This document shows, piece after piece, positions 43,845 through 52,018 of a stretch of DNA of 58,503 nucleotides (position 1 is its first letter; each line of letters starts with the position of its first letter). The stretch is from Melioribacteraceae bacterium. GTDB taxonomy: Bacteria > Bacteroidota > Ignavibacteria > Ignavibacteriales > Melioribacteraceae. The stretch is from contig JALNXG010000015.1 in NCBI GenBank assembly GCA_023230485.1, positions 1 through 58,503 of the forward strand, given 5' to 3'. The position numbers and the translations under genes are program-made. The notes below the pieces were generated by a model. The model was not told the DNA's origin and made no database searches. It saw only the letters and a program-made list of their open reading frames with translations.

Positions 43845-45302
43845 ATGATTATTAAAGAAAATACGGATGAGATAGAAAATTATCTCTCCGATGCATCAAA
43901 CTATAAAGGATTTTGCGATAAAGTTTTTATCCCGGAAATTGAAGATGAACTTATCTCTACAATTAAGGAATGTAATAATAGCAATACACGTATTACAATA
44001 ACCGGGAATGGAACCGGCTTGACAGGTGCAAAAGTACCCGAAGGTGGAATCCTTATCTCAACAGAAAAACTTAATAAAATTATTTCTATCGATACAGTCG
44101 GGAAAAAAGCAGTTGTTCAGGGCGGTGTACTACTTCAATATTTCCAAGATGAAACTGAAAAATTAAATCTTCTTTATCCGCCTGATCCGACCGAAAGAAA
44201 TTGCTTTATCGGATCTACAATTGCCACTAATTCATCAGGCGCACGTACTTATAAATATGGTCCAACTCGCAATTATGTTAATCGACTAAGAATTGTCCTT
44301 CCCGATGGAGAAGTCTTGTCCCTCAAACATGGCGAATGTATCGCTGACGAATATGAATTAAGTCTCACTTCAGAAAGCGGAAAAAGTTATTCTTTGAAAA
44401 TCCCTGAGATTAAAATGCCCGCTACAAAAAATGCTGCGGGTTATTATTGTCGTTCCGGTATGGATGCTATTGATCTATTTATCGGCTCTGAAGGTACTCT
44501 CGGAATTATCACAGAAACCGAATTAAAATTAATTGATCTTCCGGGTGAGATTCTATCTGCTGTTTTGTTTTTCAATTCTGAAGATGGTGCGTTTAGTTTC
44601 TTAAGTGCAGTAAAAATCAATAAAACTGTTCAGCCGCGCAGTCTCGAATTTTTCGATAAGTTCGCACTTCAATTTCTAAAGAAATCATTTACCAAAATTC
44701 CCGATTCCGCACAAGCAGCAATCTGGTTCGAGCAGGAGATCGACAAATCTTTCAACGGTATCGAAGCTGAGTGGTTTAATTTCTTAGACCAAAGTAATGC
44801 AGATATCGAAAACTCATGGTTCGCTTTCGATGAAAAAAACTTAGAGGAATTCAAGGATTTCCGACACGCAATCTCTTGGAAAGTAAATGAATTTATTACT
44901 CAACATGGATTCAGAAAAGTTGGCACAGATACTGCCGTACCTGATAATCATTTCCACGAATTTTATTCTTTCGCAAAAAATATTGTTGAGAAAGAGAATA
45001 TTAATTATGTCGCTTATGGCCATTTTGGAAATTCTCATCTTCACTTAAATATGCTGCCCGAAAATGATGAACAATTTATTAAAGCAAAAGCTTTATACTA
45101 CGAAATTTGCAAGGAAGCCGTCCGGCTTGATGGAACGGTCTCTGCTGAACATGGAATAGGAAAGATGAAACGAGAATATTTTAAGCTAATGTATAACCAA
45201 GATGAAATCTTGCAAATGGCACAACTAAAAAAAACACTCGACCCAAATTTAATTCTCGGCATCGGGAACATTTTTGATGAAAATATCTTTAAGATGATAT
45301 GA
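43845..45302 (+). CDS. FAD-linked oxidase (GlcD/D-lactate dehydrogenase family)
   Basis: 485 residues. PCMH FAD-binding domain at about 15-215 (TGNGTGLTGAKVPEGGILIS, TERNCFIGSTIATNSSGARTYKYG in two parts) and FAD-oxidase C domain (220-480) with YGHFGNSHLHLNML and VSAEHGIGKMKREYF, which carry the His ligands and flavin-contact residues. Oxidises a 2-hydroxy acid such as D-lactate or glycolate and passes electrons to quinone or a partner protein; GlcE/GlcF-type subunits are not adjacent. Its TGA overlaps the ATG of the TPR gene (ATGA). Confidence 0.92.
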   Translation: MIIKENTDEIENYLSDASNYKGFCDKVFIPEIEDELISTIKECNNSNTRITITGNGTGLTGAKVPEGGILISTEKLNKIISIDTVGKKAVVQGGVLLQYFQDETEKLNLLYPPDPTERNCFIGSTIATNSSGARTYKYGPTRNYVNRLRIVLPDGEVLSLKHGECIADEYELSLTSESGKSYSLKIPEIKMPATKNAAGYYCRSGMDAIDLFIGSEGTLGIITETELKLIDLPGEILSAVLFFNSEDGAFSFLSAVKINKTVQPRSLEFFDKFALQFLKKSFTKIPDSAQAAIWFEQEIDKSFNGIEAEWFNFLDQSNADIENSWFAFDEKNLEEFKDFRHAISWKVNEFITQHGFRKVGTDTAVPDNHFHEFYSFAKNIVEKENINYVAYGHFGNSHLHLNMLPENDEQFIKAKALYYEICKEAVRLDGTVSAEHGIGKMKREYFKLMYNQDEILQMAQLKKTLDPNLILGIGNIFDENIFKMI

Positions 45303-47137
45303 GATTCTTTTATTATATATTGATTTTCCTTTTTGTCTCTTCGCAATTGTTCTCACAGAACGATTTGAATCAAGAGAATAAATATCGCCTTGCGGAAAGT
45401 TTCGAGAATGCCGGACAATTGGACAAAGCCGAAACGTTGTATCTTGAACTCATAAACGCCAGTCCCAATAATCCACTCTATTTTGATTCATATAATAAAA
45501 TTTTAGTTCGTCAGAAAAAATACCAGCCTGCGATAAAAACAATTAAAGAAAGATTAAATAAAAGTCCGCAAGACATTAATATGTACGGAATGCTCGGCTC
45601 AATATATTATTATATGGATAGCACTTCACGCGGTAATGAAATCTGGGAAGAAGCGATAAATAAAAATCACAATTCACTCGTTGCATATCGAGTAATTGCT
45701 AATTACGCAATAGAGAATAGAAATTTCGATAAAGCAATTGAATTTCTTAGGCGTGGTAAGGAGGTTTCTGATGATCCTCTTATCTTCTCGATCGATTTAG
45801 CTAATATTTATGCAGTCAATATGAATTTTAAAGAAGCAGCTGCCGAATATTGCGAACTCGTTAGCAGAAAACCGGAGCAGATTGGTCTTGCTAAATCAAG
45901 AATGCAGTCTTATTTAACTAAACCCGGTGCAATTAAAGAAACAATCGAAGTTGTAAAAAAATATGCCGATAAAAATCCGACTTATCAACTTCTTGATCTT
46001 ATCGCATTTTTGTATATGCAGGATGATAACTATAAGGATGCTTTTGAGATAAACAAAAAACTTGATAAAATTGCGGGAGGAACGGGTAATATGATTTTTA
46101 ATTTCGCCCAAGATGCTTTTAATAATTCTGAGTACGAAATTGCATCCACAGCGTACGAAAACCTTATAACAAATTTTCCGCAAAGTCCGGTTTATCAACT
46201 TGCGTTAATAGGCAAAGCACGAACTGCCGAACAAGCAGCCAACCTTAAACACAAAAACAACTCCGAAGACTGGAAACCACTTCATAAATCTACTCCCGCT
46301 CCTTCTGATATTTATAAAGAGATTATTAATTCTTACATGAAACTCACAGAGAATAAGAAGAATATTAATATTCCCGCCGAAGCACTATATAGAAGCGGTT
46401 ACATTTACCAATATAAACTTATTGATTTCGATAATGCAGAATTGCTATACAAAGATGCAATTAAAAATTATGCTCTTACTAATTATGGCGTACTTGCCGC
46501 TCTTGAACTTTCCAAAATTTATATTAAAGAGAATCGACTTGATGATGCGCTCCGCTATATAGAAAATTTAATTACTGCTCCACGTGGTGATATTGAAGTC
46601 CGAAATGATGCTCTTTTCCTAAAAGGAAAAATCTATTTTTGGCAAGGAAAATTTGAGGATGCGTCTAAAGAATTAAAAAGGGTTATAAGCAATCTTGGTA
46701 TTAATCAGGCGAATGATGCCCTCGAACTTGCTATTTTAATTAATACCGGAACTAAAGATTCTCTTAATCTGTTAAGTTATGTGAAAGCTGATTTATTAAG
46801 TGAACAAGAAAAGTATGAAGAGGCGACATTAATATTTAAATCTTTATCTGAAAACGAAAACGCAATTACATTAAATAATATTTCGAAATTTAAGTATGCT
46901 CAAATGTTAATTGCTTTAAATAAATACGATGAGGCAATAAAAGTATTAGAAGTGCTAAGTGATAATAAAACAAAGGGGTTATATTCAGACACCTCACTAT
47001 TTTTATTAAGTCAGGTCTATCAAAATGGCTTAAATAACAAAGTTAAGTCCGAAGAAAATTATAAAAATTTACTTGAATTTTATCCTAACTCATTATATTT
47101 TGACAGGGTAAGAGAAATTTTAAATTCTACAAACTAA
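45299..47137 (+). CDS. Exported TPR-repeat protein
   Basis: 612 residues; signal peptide ending QLFSQ. About 12 TPR-like helical pairs throughout (GQLDKAETLYLELINASPNN, RNFDKAIEFLRRGKEVS, NKYDEAIKVLEVLSDN). Such proteins scaffold assemblies in the periplasm. ATGA overlap with the oxidase gene; the clpX gene follows 16 bases later, so all three are one transcript. Confidence 0.88.
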   Translation: MRFFYYILIFLFVSSQLFSQNDLNQENKYRLAESFENAGQLDKAETLYLELINASPNNPLYFDSYNKILVRQKKYQPAIKTIKERLNKSPQDINMYGMLGSIYYYMDSTSRGNEIWEEAINKNHNSLVAYRVIANYAIENRNFDKAIEFLRRGKEVSDDPLIFSIDLANIYAVNMNFKEAAAEYCELVSRKPEQIGLAKSRMQSYLTKPGAIKETIEVVKKYADKNPTYQLLDLIAFLYMQDDNYKDAFEINKKLDKIAGGTGNMIFNFAQDAFNNSEYEIASTAYENLITNFPQSPVYQLALIGKARTAEQAANLKHKNNSEDWKPLHKSTPAPSDIYKEIINSYMKLTENKKNINIPAEALYRSGYIYQYKLIDFDNAELLYKDAIKNYALTNYGVLAALELSKIYIKENRLDDALRYIENLITAPRGDIEVRNDALFLKGKIYFWQGKFEDASKELKRVISNLGINQANDALELAILINTGTKDSLNLLSYVKADLLSEQEKYEEATLIFKSLSENENAITLNNISKFKYAQMLIALNKYDEAIKVLEVLSDNKTKGLYSDTSLFLLSQVYQNGLNNKVKSEENYKNLLEFYPNSLYFDRVREILNSTN

Positions 47138-47153
47138 AAGATGGCAAAAGTTT

Positions 47154-48407
47154 ATGAATGACAGTAAAAATCCGAGCGTTAAATGTTCTTTTTGCGGAAG
47201 AGACGGCTCTGAAGTTTCAAGTATGGTAGCAGGTCCCGATGTTTATATTTGCGATATATGTATAAAGACCAGCGTTGATATACTAAAAAGTAATTCAACG
47301 GGCGGAGTTCAGAAAAAAGAGAATTACAATTCTACACTAACTCCTGATATGATAAAAAAATCGCTTGATGAATATGTGATTGAGCAAGATCGCGCGAAAA
47401 AGAACCTTGCCGTAGCGGTTTATAATCACTATAAGAGAATCAATGCCGCTACTTCAATGTTTGATGTCGATGATGTTGAAATCGAAAAGAGCAATATTTT
47501 ATTAATGGGTTCTACCGGTACAGGTAAAACCTTATTGGCGCAGACACTGGCACGTATTTTAGATGTGCCATTTGCAATCGCAGATGCGACTACGCTTACC
47601 GAAGCCGGTTATGTGGGAGATGACGTTGAAACTGTATTAGTCCGATTGCTTCAAGCTGCTGATTATAATCTCGAACGTGCGCAAAAAGGTATCGTTTATA
47701 TTGACGAAATAGATAAAGTCGCTCGTAAAAGCGAAAGTGTTTCGATTACTCGCGATGTATCGGGTGAAGGCGTTCAGCAAGCATTACTCAAAATTCTTGA
47801 GGGTACGGTTGCCGGAGTACCTCCTCGTGGCGGAAGAAAACATCCGGAACAAAATCTTATTAACATAAATACAAAAAATGTTTTATTTATATGCGGCGGT
47901 GCTTTTGATGGTATTGAACCGATAATTGCTTCCCGAATAAATAAAAGTGTAATTGGCTTTGATGCAAAATATGATCCAAAAGAGGAAATCGATAAAGAAA
48001 ATATTATACTAAAAGTTCTCCCTGAAGACTTAATAAAATTCGGAATGATCCCCGAATTAGTAGGAAGAATTCCAATTACCGCACCACTCAATTCATTGAA
48101 TGAGCAGGCATTAAAGAATATTCTCACCGAACCGAAGAATGCGATTATTAAGCAATACAAAAAACTCTTTATGATGGAAGGTGTGGAATTAGAGTTTGAT
48201 AAACTTGCATTAGAAGAAATCGTAAAGATAGCAATAGCACGCAAGACCGGTGCTCGTGCTCTCCGTTCTATTGTTGAGAATATCCTTCTCGATATTATGT
48301 ACGAAATTCCTACTATGGAAAATGTGGATAAGTGTCTTATTACGAGGGACGTAGTGCTTAAAGGAGAGACGCCGATTTATATGTCCTCCGACCGCAAAAT
48401 AGCGTAA
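47154..48407 (+). CDS. clpX: ATP-dependent protease ATP-binding subunit ClpX
   Basis: 417 residues. N-terminal zinc-binding domain with C11, C14, C33 and C36; AAA+ core with Walker A GSTGTGKT (119-126), Walker B IVYIDEIDKVARKS, sensor RPPRGGRKHPEQ-type loop and arginine finger region; GYVGDDVE pore loop. It unfolds tagged substrates for ClpP. Neither clpP nor tig is adjacent; it follows the TPR gene instead. A terminator follows 20 bases after the stop. Confidence 0.97.
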   Translation: MNDSKNPSVKCSFCGRDGSEVSSMVAGPDVYICDICIKTSVDILKSNSTGGVQKKENYNSTLTPDMIKKSLDEYVIEQDRAKKNLAVAVYNHYKRINAATSMFDVDDVEIEKSNILLMGSTGTGKTLLAQTLARILDVPFAIADATTLTEAGYVGDDVETVLVRLLQAADYNLERAQKGIVYIDEIDKVARKSESVSITRDVSGEGVQQALLKILEGTVAGVPPRGGRKHPEQNLININTKNVLFICGGAFDGIEPIIASRINKSVIGFDAKYDPKEEIDKENIILKVLPEDLIKFGMIPELVGRIPITAPLNSLNEQALKNILTEPKNAIIKQYKKLFMMEGVELEFDKLALEEIVKIAIARKTGARALRSIVENILLDIMYEIPTMENVDKCLITRDVVLKGETPIYMSSDRKIA

Positions 48408-48427
48408 CACGCTAAGAAAATTAATAG

Positions 48428-48456
48428 CCCGCTATGAGCAAAATAGCGGGTATATT
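48428..48456 (+). terminator. Terminator after clpX
   Basis: CCCGCTAT (48428-48435), 7-base loop, ATAGCGGG (48443-48450), followed by a T-rich tail (TATATTTATTTCTTTG). Confidence 0.85.
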
Positions 48457-48653
48457 TATTTCTTTGTTTCATTAGTGAAATCTAATCATCATGAATATGG
48501 CATTATAAAAGTTGAGAAGTTATATGAATACTTGAACTAACTAAGCAATATACATGACTTCATTTCTACATATAAAGACAATATGATTATGGATTAACCA
48601 AAATCATTCGTATTGACCTTTCTTATTAGCTCATTCCTGTTTAAATTCCTTTA

Positions 48654-49907
48654 ATGAAAAAATTACTACTTATATATTTCCTTATAGCCGGGATAATCGC
48701 CGCACAACCGAAAATTCTTATTTATATGGATTTAACGCAGACTGACCATCTCAAAGCTTACGGAATTACTTTCAATGCTTTAGTTGAGGGAGGCAAAGCC
48801 GATTGGCTGCTAAATTACCGAGGCGGATCTTTTATGCTCGATTATTCTGATCAGCTTGCTATAAAATGCCGTATTAAAGGTGTGGCTTTTGAAACTCTTT
48901 CGCAGCAGCAGGCGGCAGCAATTTATGCAGAAGTTCAGAGCGAAGAAAACAATATGGATGTAGCGCGTCTCGAAAAAGCTCCGAAAATTGCTGTCTTCGT
49001 TCCACCCGGATTTCAGCCATGGGATGATGCCGTTACTCTCGCTCTTCAATATGCCGAAGTGAAATACGATAAAATATGGATTGAAGAAATTCTGCGTGGC
49101 GACCTAAAAAAATATGACTGGCTTCATCTTCATCACGAAGATTTCACGGGTCAATTCGGTAAGTTCTATGCCGCTTTCTCTAATGCCCAATGGTATATCG
49201 AACAGCAGACGCTTTTAGAAAATGAAGCGAAGAAGCTCGGATTTAAAAAAGTATCCGAAATGGAAAAAGGTGTAGTCATCTCGATAAAAGATTTCGTAGC
49301 AAATGGCGGTTTCTTATTTGCCATGTGTTCGGCTACCGATTCTTATGATATTGCTCTTTCGGCTTTGGATGTGGATATTGTTGATAGGATGTATGACGGT
49401 GATCCTCCCGATCCGAATGCTCAAAAAAAAATTAATTATGATAATACATTCGCATTCCATGATTTCAAGCTCGAGATGAATCCGCTCATTTATGAATATA
49501 GCGATATCGATATCAATCCGCTCGAAATCGGTGCCGAGAGCAATGACTATTTTACTCTTTTCGATTTCTCCGCTAAGTATGATCCCGTCCCCACTATGCT
49601 TACTCAAGACCATGTAAACGTAATTCATGGTTTTATGGGACAAACTACAATGTTTCGCAAAAAGCTTATTAAAAATTCTGTTTTTATTTTAGGCGAACGA
49701 GCAGGCAGCGACCAAGTAAAATATATTCACGGCAATTACGGCAGAGGTACTTTTACTTTTTATGGAGGGCACGATCCTGAAGATTATCAGCATGCGGTAG
49801 GCGATCCCCCCACCGAACTTTCGCTATTTAAAAATTCTCCGGGATACCGTCTGATATTAAATAATATTCTTTTCCCCGCAGCGAAAAAGAAAGAACAAAA
49901 AACTTAA
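48654..49907 (+). CDS. Secreted conserved protein of the family often labelled asparagine synthetase B
   Basis: 417 residues; signal peptide ending IIAAQ. IYMDLTQTDHLKAYGITFNAL and GGKADWLLNYRGGSFMLDY are conserved in a Bacteroidota family that databases commonly name asparagine synthetase B. None of the AsnB hallmarks is here: no N-terminal Cys of class-II glutamine amidotransferases and no PP-loop. FLFAMCSATDSYD (around 220) with a Cys after a beta strand, plus FTFYGGHDPEDYQH, look more like a class-I amidotransferase/flavodoxin-type fold. Function unknown; probably outside the cytoplasm. It ends 41 bases before the FAH gene. Confidence 0.7.
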   Translation: MKKLLLIYFLIAGIIAAQPKILIYMDLTQTDHLKAYGITFNALVEGGKADWLLNYRGGSFMLDYSDQLAIKCRIKGVAFETLSQQQAAAIYAEVQSEENNMDVARLEKAPKIAVFVPPGFQPWDDAVTLALQYAEVKYDKIWIEEILRGDLKKYDWLHLHHEDFTGQFGKFYAAFSNAQWYIEQQTLLENEAKKLGFKKVSEMEKGVVISIKDFVANGGFLFAMCSATDSYDIALSALDVDIVDRMYDGDPPDPNAQKKINYDNTFAFHDFKLEMNPLIYEYSDIDINPLEIGAESNDYFTLFDFSAKYDPVPTMLTQDHVNVIHGFMGQTTMFRKKLIKNSVFILGERAGSDQVKYIHGNYGRGTFTFYGGHDPEDYQHAVGDPPTELSLFKNSPGYRLILNNILFPAAKKKEQKT

Positions 49908-49948
49908 ATTCACTGAATCTTTTTAATCATATAGGCATCTTAAACAAT

Positions 49949-50608
49949 ATGGAATACGTAAAAATTAAAAACAGCGAAGAACAGCTTCCTATCGGAAAAA
50001 TTATTGGTGTAGGAAGAAATTATGCAGCACATGCAAAAGAACTTGGCAATGAAGTTCCTGATGAATTTCCATTAATTTTTATGAAAAATGTTTCGGGACT
50101 CCTTCATTCAGGCGGCGAAATTATTCATCCGGCTTATTCTACCGAACTCCATCACGAAGTAGAACTCGTACTTGTGATCGGAAAAGATATTAAAGATGCC
50201 GATGACGAAAGTGCTGAAAATGCTATCTACGGCTATGGTGTGGGATTCGATATGACATTAAGAGACCTTCAATTCTCACTTAAAAAGAAGGGTGAACCAT
50301 GGACATTAGCAAAATGTTTTGATGGTGCGGCGGTTATTTCCGATTTCATTACCAAGAGCGAATATAAGTTGAAAGGTAACGAAGCAATCTCCCTAAAAGT
50401 GAATGGGGAAACAAGACAAAATTCCACACTCGATAAAATGCTTTTTGATTCTATTAGCATTATAAAATTTTTATCCTCTAAGATGAAACTCGAGAAAGGA
50501 GATTTAATTTTCACCGGCACTCCTGAAGGAGTAGGCAAAGTTGTAAAAGGTGATCTGCTCGAAGGCGAAATAGAAAATATTGCATCTCTAAAGGCAACAA
50601 TAGGATAA
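49949..50608 (+). CDS. Fumarylacetoacetate hydrolase family protein
   Basis: 219 residues, the compact FAH/YcgM type. IIGVGRNYAAHAKELGNE, PLIFMKNVSGLLHSG, HHEVELVLVIGKDI (the metal-binding Glu pair), FDMTLRDLQ and FTGTPEGVGKV are conserved. Metal-dependent; members act as acylpyruvate hydrolase, oxaloacetate decarboxylase or hydratase/decarboxylase in aromatic degradation. No degradative genes nearby, so acylpyruvate or oxaloacetate turnover is the better guess. Start at the only ATG before GVGRNY. Confidence 0.92.
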   Translation: MEYVKIKNSEEQLPIGKIIGVGRNYAAHAKELGNEVPDEFPLIFMKNVSGLLHSGGEIIHPAYSTELHHEVELVLVIGKDIKDADDESAENAIYGYGVGFDMTLRDLQFSLKKKGEPWTLAKCFDGAAVISDFITKSEYKLKGNEAISLKVNGETRQNSTLDKMLFDSISIIKFLSSKMKLEKGDLIFTGTPEGVGKVVKGDLLEGEIENIASLKATIG

Positions 50609-50651
50609 CCGAATGATCTATCCATGCAGAAAATGTTTAACGGAGTATCAA

Positions 50652-50783
50652 ATGAATAAAAAGATAAATAAGATAGAAACAGATGAAATAGAGATCGAGC
50701 AAAAGGGCTGCCCTCCCTATGCCCGTTTTATAGTAATTGGATTAGCCATTTTAGTGATTATTCTTATATTCTCTATAACATAA
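50652..50783 (+). CDS. Tiny single-span membrane protein, 43 residues
   Basis: Short reading frame MNKKINKIETDEIEIEQK followed by GCPPYARF and a TM helix (IVIGLAILVIILIFSI) to the end. GGAG lies 6 bases before the ATG at 50652. An in-frame ATG at 50613, right behind the FAH stop and preceded by AGGA, would add MIYPCRKCLTEYQ; both starts are possible. Probably tail-anchored and cotranscribed with the FAH gene. Function unknown. Confidence 0.6.
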   Translation: MNKKINKIETDEIEIEQKGCPPYARFIVIGLAILVIILIFSIT

Positions 50784-50880
50784 ATCTTCAGTATCGTTAT
50801 AAAGAATATATTCTGTTTAGCGACATTGCTTCAGTTAAGGTAATGTATCTAAATTGAATTTTTTCTTCAAAATTCTTCAT

Positions 50881-50935
50881 AAAGTGTAAACTTTAGTTGC
50901 AAGTTTTAAACTAAAGTTTACACTTTTTCTTTTCG
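50881..50935 (+). terminator. Long perfect hairpin, probable terminator
   Basis: Arms 50881-50898 and 50909-50926 are perfectly complementary over 18 bases, with a 10-base loop, then TTTTTCTTTTC. Such a long AT-rich stem is unusual for a terminator in this window, where stems are 7-13 bp. It lies 98 bases after the tiny membrane-protein gene. The other intergenic bases from 50784 to 51045 hold nothing else recognisable. Confidence 0.75.
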
Positions 50936-51045
50936 CCCCTCAATTTTAATTCATAAATGCGCCTCATAATCTGGCACCTTACTTGCATAATTTATAGTAC
51001 TCACTCATCTGCTGAATTTTAATAAATTATAAGTAAGAGGGCGTT

Positions 51046-52011
51046 ATGAAAAAACTATTAATACTTTTCTTTGTTTCTCAAATTAGTTTCGGAGGAAGCT
51101 GGAGAATATCATTAGATCCGACGCATCTTCCCGATTTTACAAATCTTCAAGAGGCAAACGATAACCCAGGCGTAGTAAATGGGGATACACTTTATATAGC
51201 TGGCAATCCGGCGGATTATCCGGCCGCAACAATTACAAAAAAATTAGTAATCATCGGTACAGGATATTTTTTTAATGATAATGGTTTATATAACGGAACC
51301 ACAAACGTACCTGCAACTTTAGAGTCAGTTACTTTTGAAGATGGTTCTGAAGGTTCAGTAATTACGAGCTGCATTATTCAGCATCTAAAATTAAACGAAA
51401 AAGAGATACTGATTAAAAGAAATAAAATTAGTTGGATAGAACTTACAGAATATACCGCCAGCCTGATAATTACTCAAAATTATTTGGATAACATCTCTCG
51501 TGATCCTGGTATATTTACTCTAAAAAATATCGTAATAACAAATAATTATTTATGGAATTTAGAGATTGGAGAAACCAACAACACGCTCGTAAGCAATAAT
51601 ACTATCGGACGAGGAGCAAATGGTAATTATTTTGTATTTCATAATAATATTCTTTTCTCACCAAGCGCTCATTACTATGTTTTTATTGATTGTGATGTAA
51701 GAAATAATATTGTATGCGTATCAGACCCGGCGTTTGATCCTGCTCTCGGAAATCTCTTAGATGTTAATATGGATGAAGTATTTATTTCTCTTACCGAAGG
51801 AAGCCAAGATGCTCGATACCATTTAAGAGCTGGCTCTCCGGCAATCGGAGCCGGTATTAATGGAGTTGATTGCGGTATGTTCGGTGGAGATAACTCTTAT
51901 CAACTCTCCGGTCTCCCCGCTATTCCTATAATATACGAAATGATAGTCCCCACAATTGGAACGATAGATGAAGGATTAAATATTACAATAAAAGCACGAA
52001 CAAATAATTGA
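51046..52011 (+). CDS. Secreted beta-helix-like protein
   Basis: 321 residues; signal peptide ending SQISFGG. Middle region (about 70-230) has short beta strands with N-rich turns (RNKISWIELTEY, NYLDNISRDPG, VITNNYLWNLE, NNTIGRGANGNY), typical of right-handed parallel beta helices. An N-terminal FTNLQEANDNPGVVNGDTLYIAG motif is common at the start of such exported helices, and RLRAGSPAIGAGI-type closes the helix. No catalytic residues can be assigned. No sorting tail of its own; the next gene, 7 bases on, has one. GAGGG before the ATG. Confidence 0.8.
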   Translation: MKKLLILFFVSQISFGGSWRISLDPTHLPDFTNLQEANDNPGVVNGDTLYIAGNPADYPAATITKKLVIIGTGYFFNDNGLYNGTTNVPATLESVTFEDGSEGSVITSCIIQHLKLNEKEILIKRNKISWIELTEYTASLIITQNYLDNISRDPGIFTLKNIVITNNYLWNLEIGETNNTLVSNNTIGRGANGNYFVFHNNILFSPSAHYYVFIDCDVRNNIVCVSDPAFDPALGNLLDVNMDEVFISLTEGSQDARYHLRAGSPAIGAGINGVDCGMFGGDNSYQLSGLPAIPIIYEMIVPTIGTIDEGLNITIKARTNN

Positions 52012-52018
52012 TATCGAT

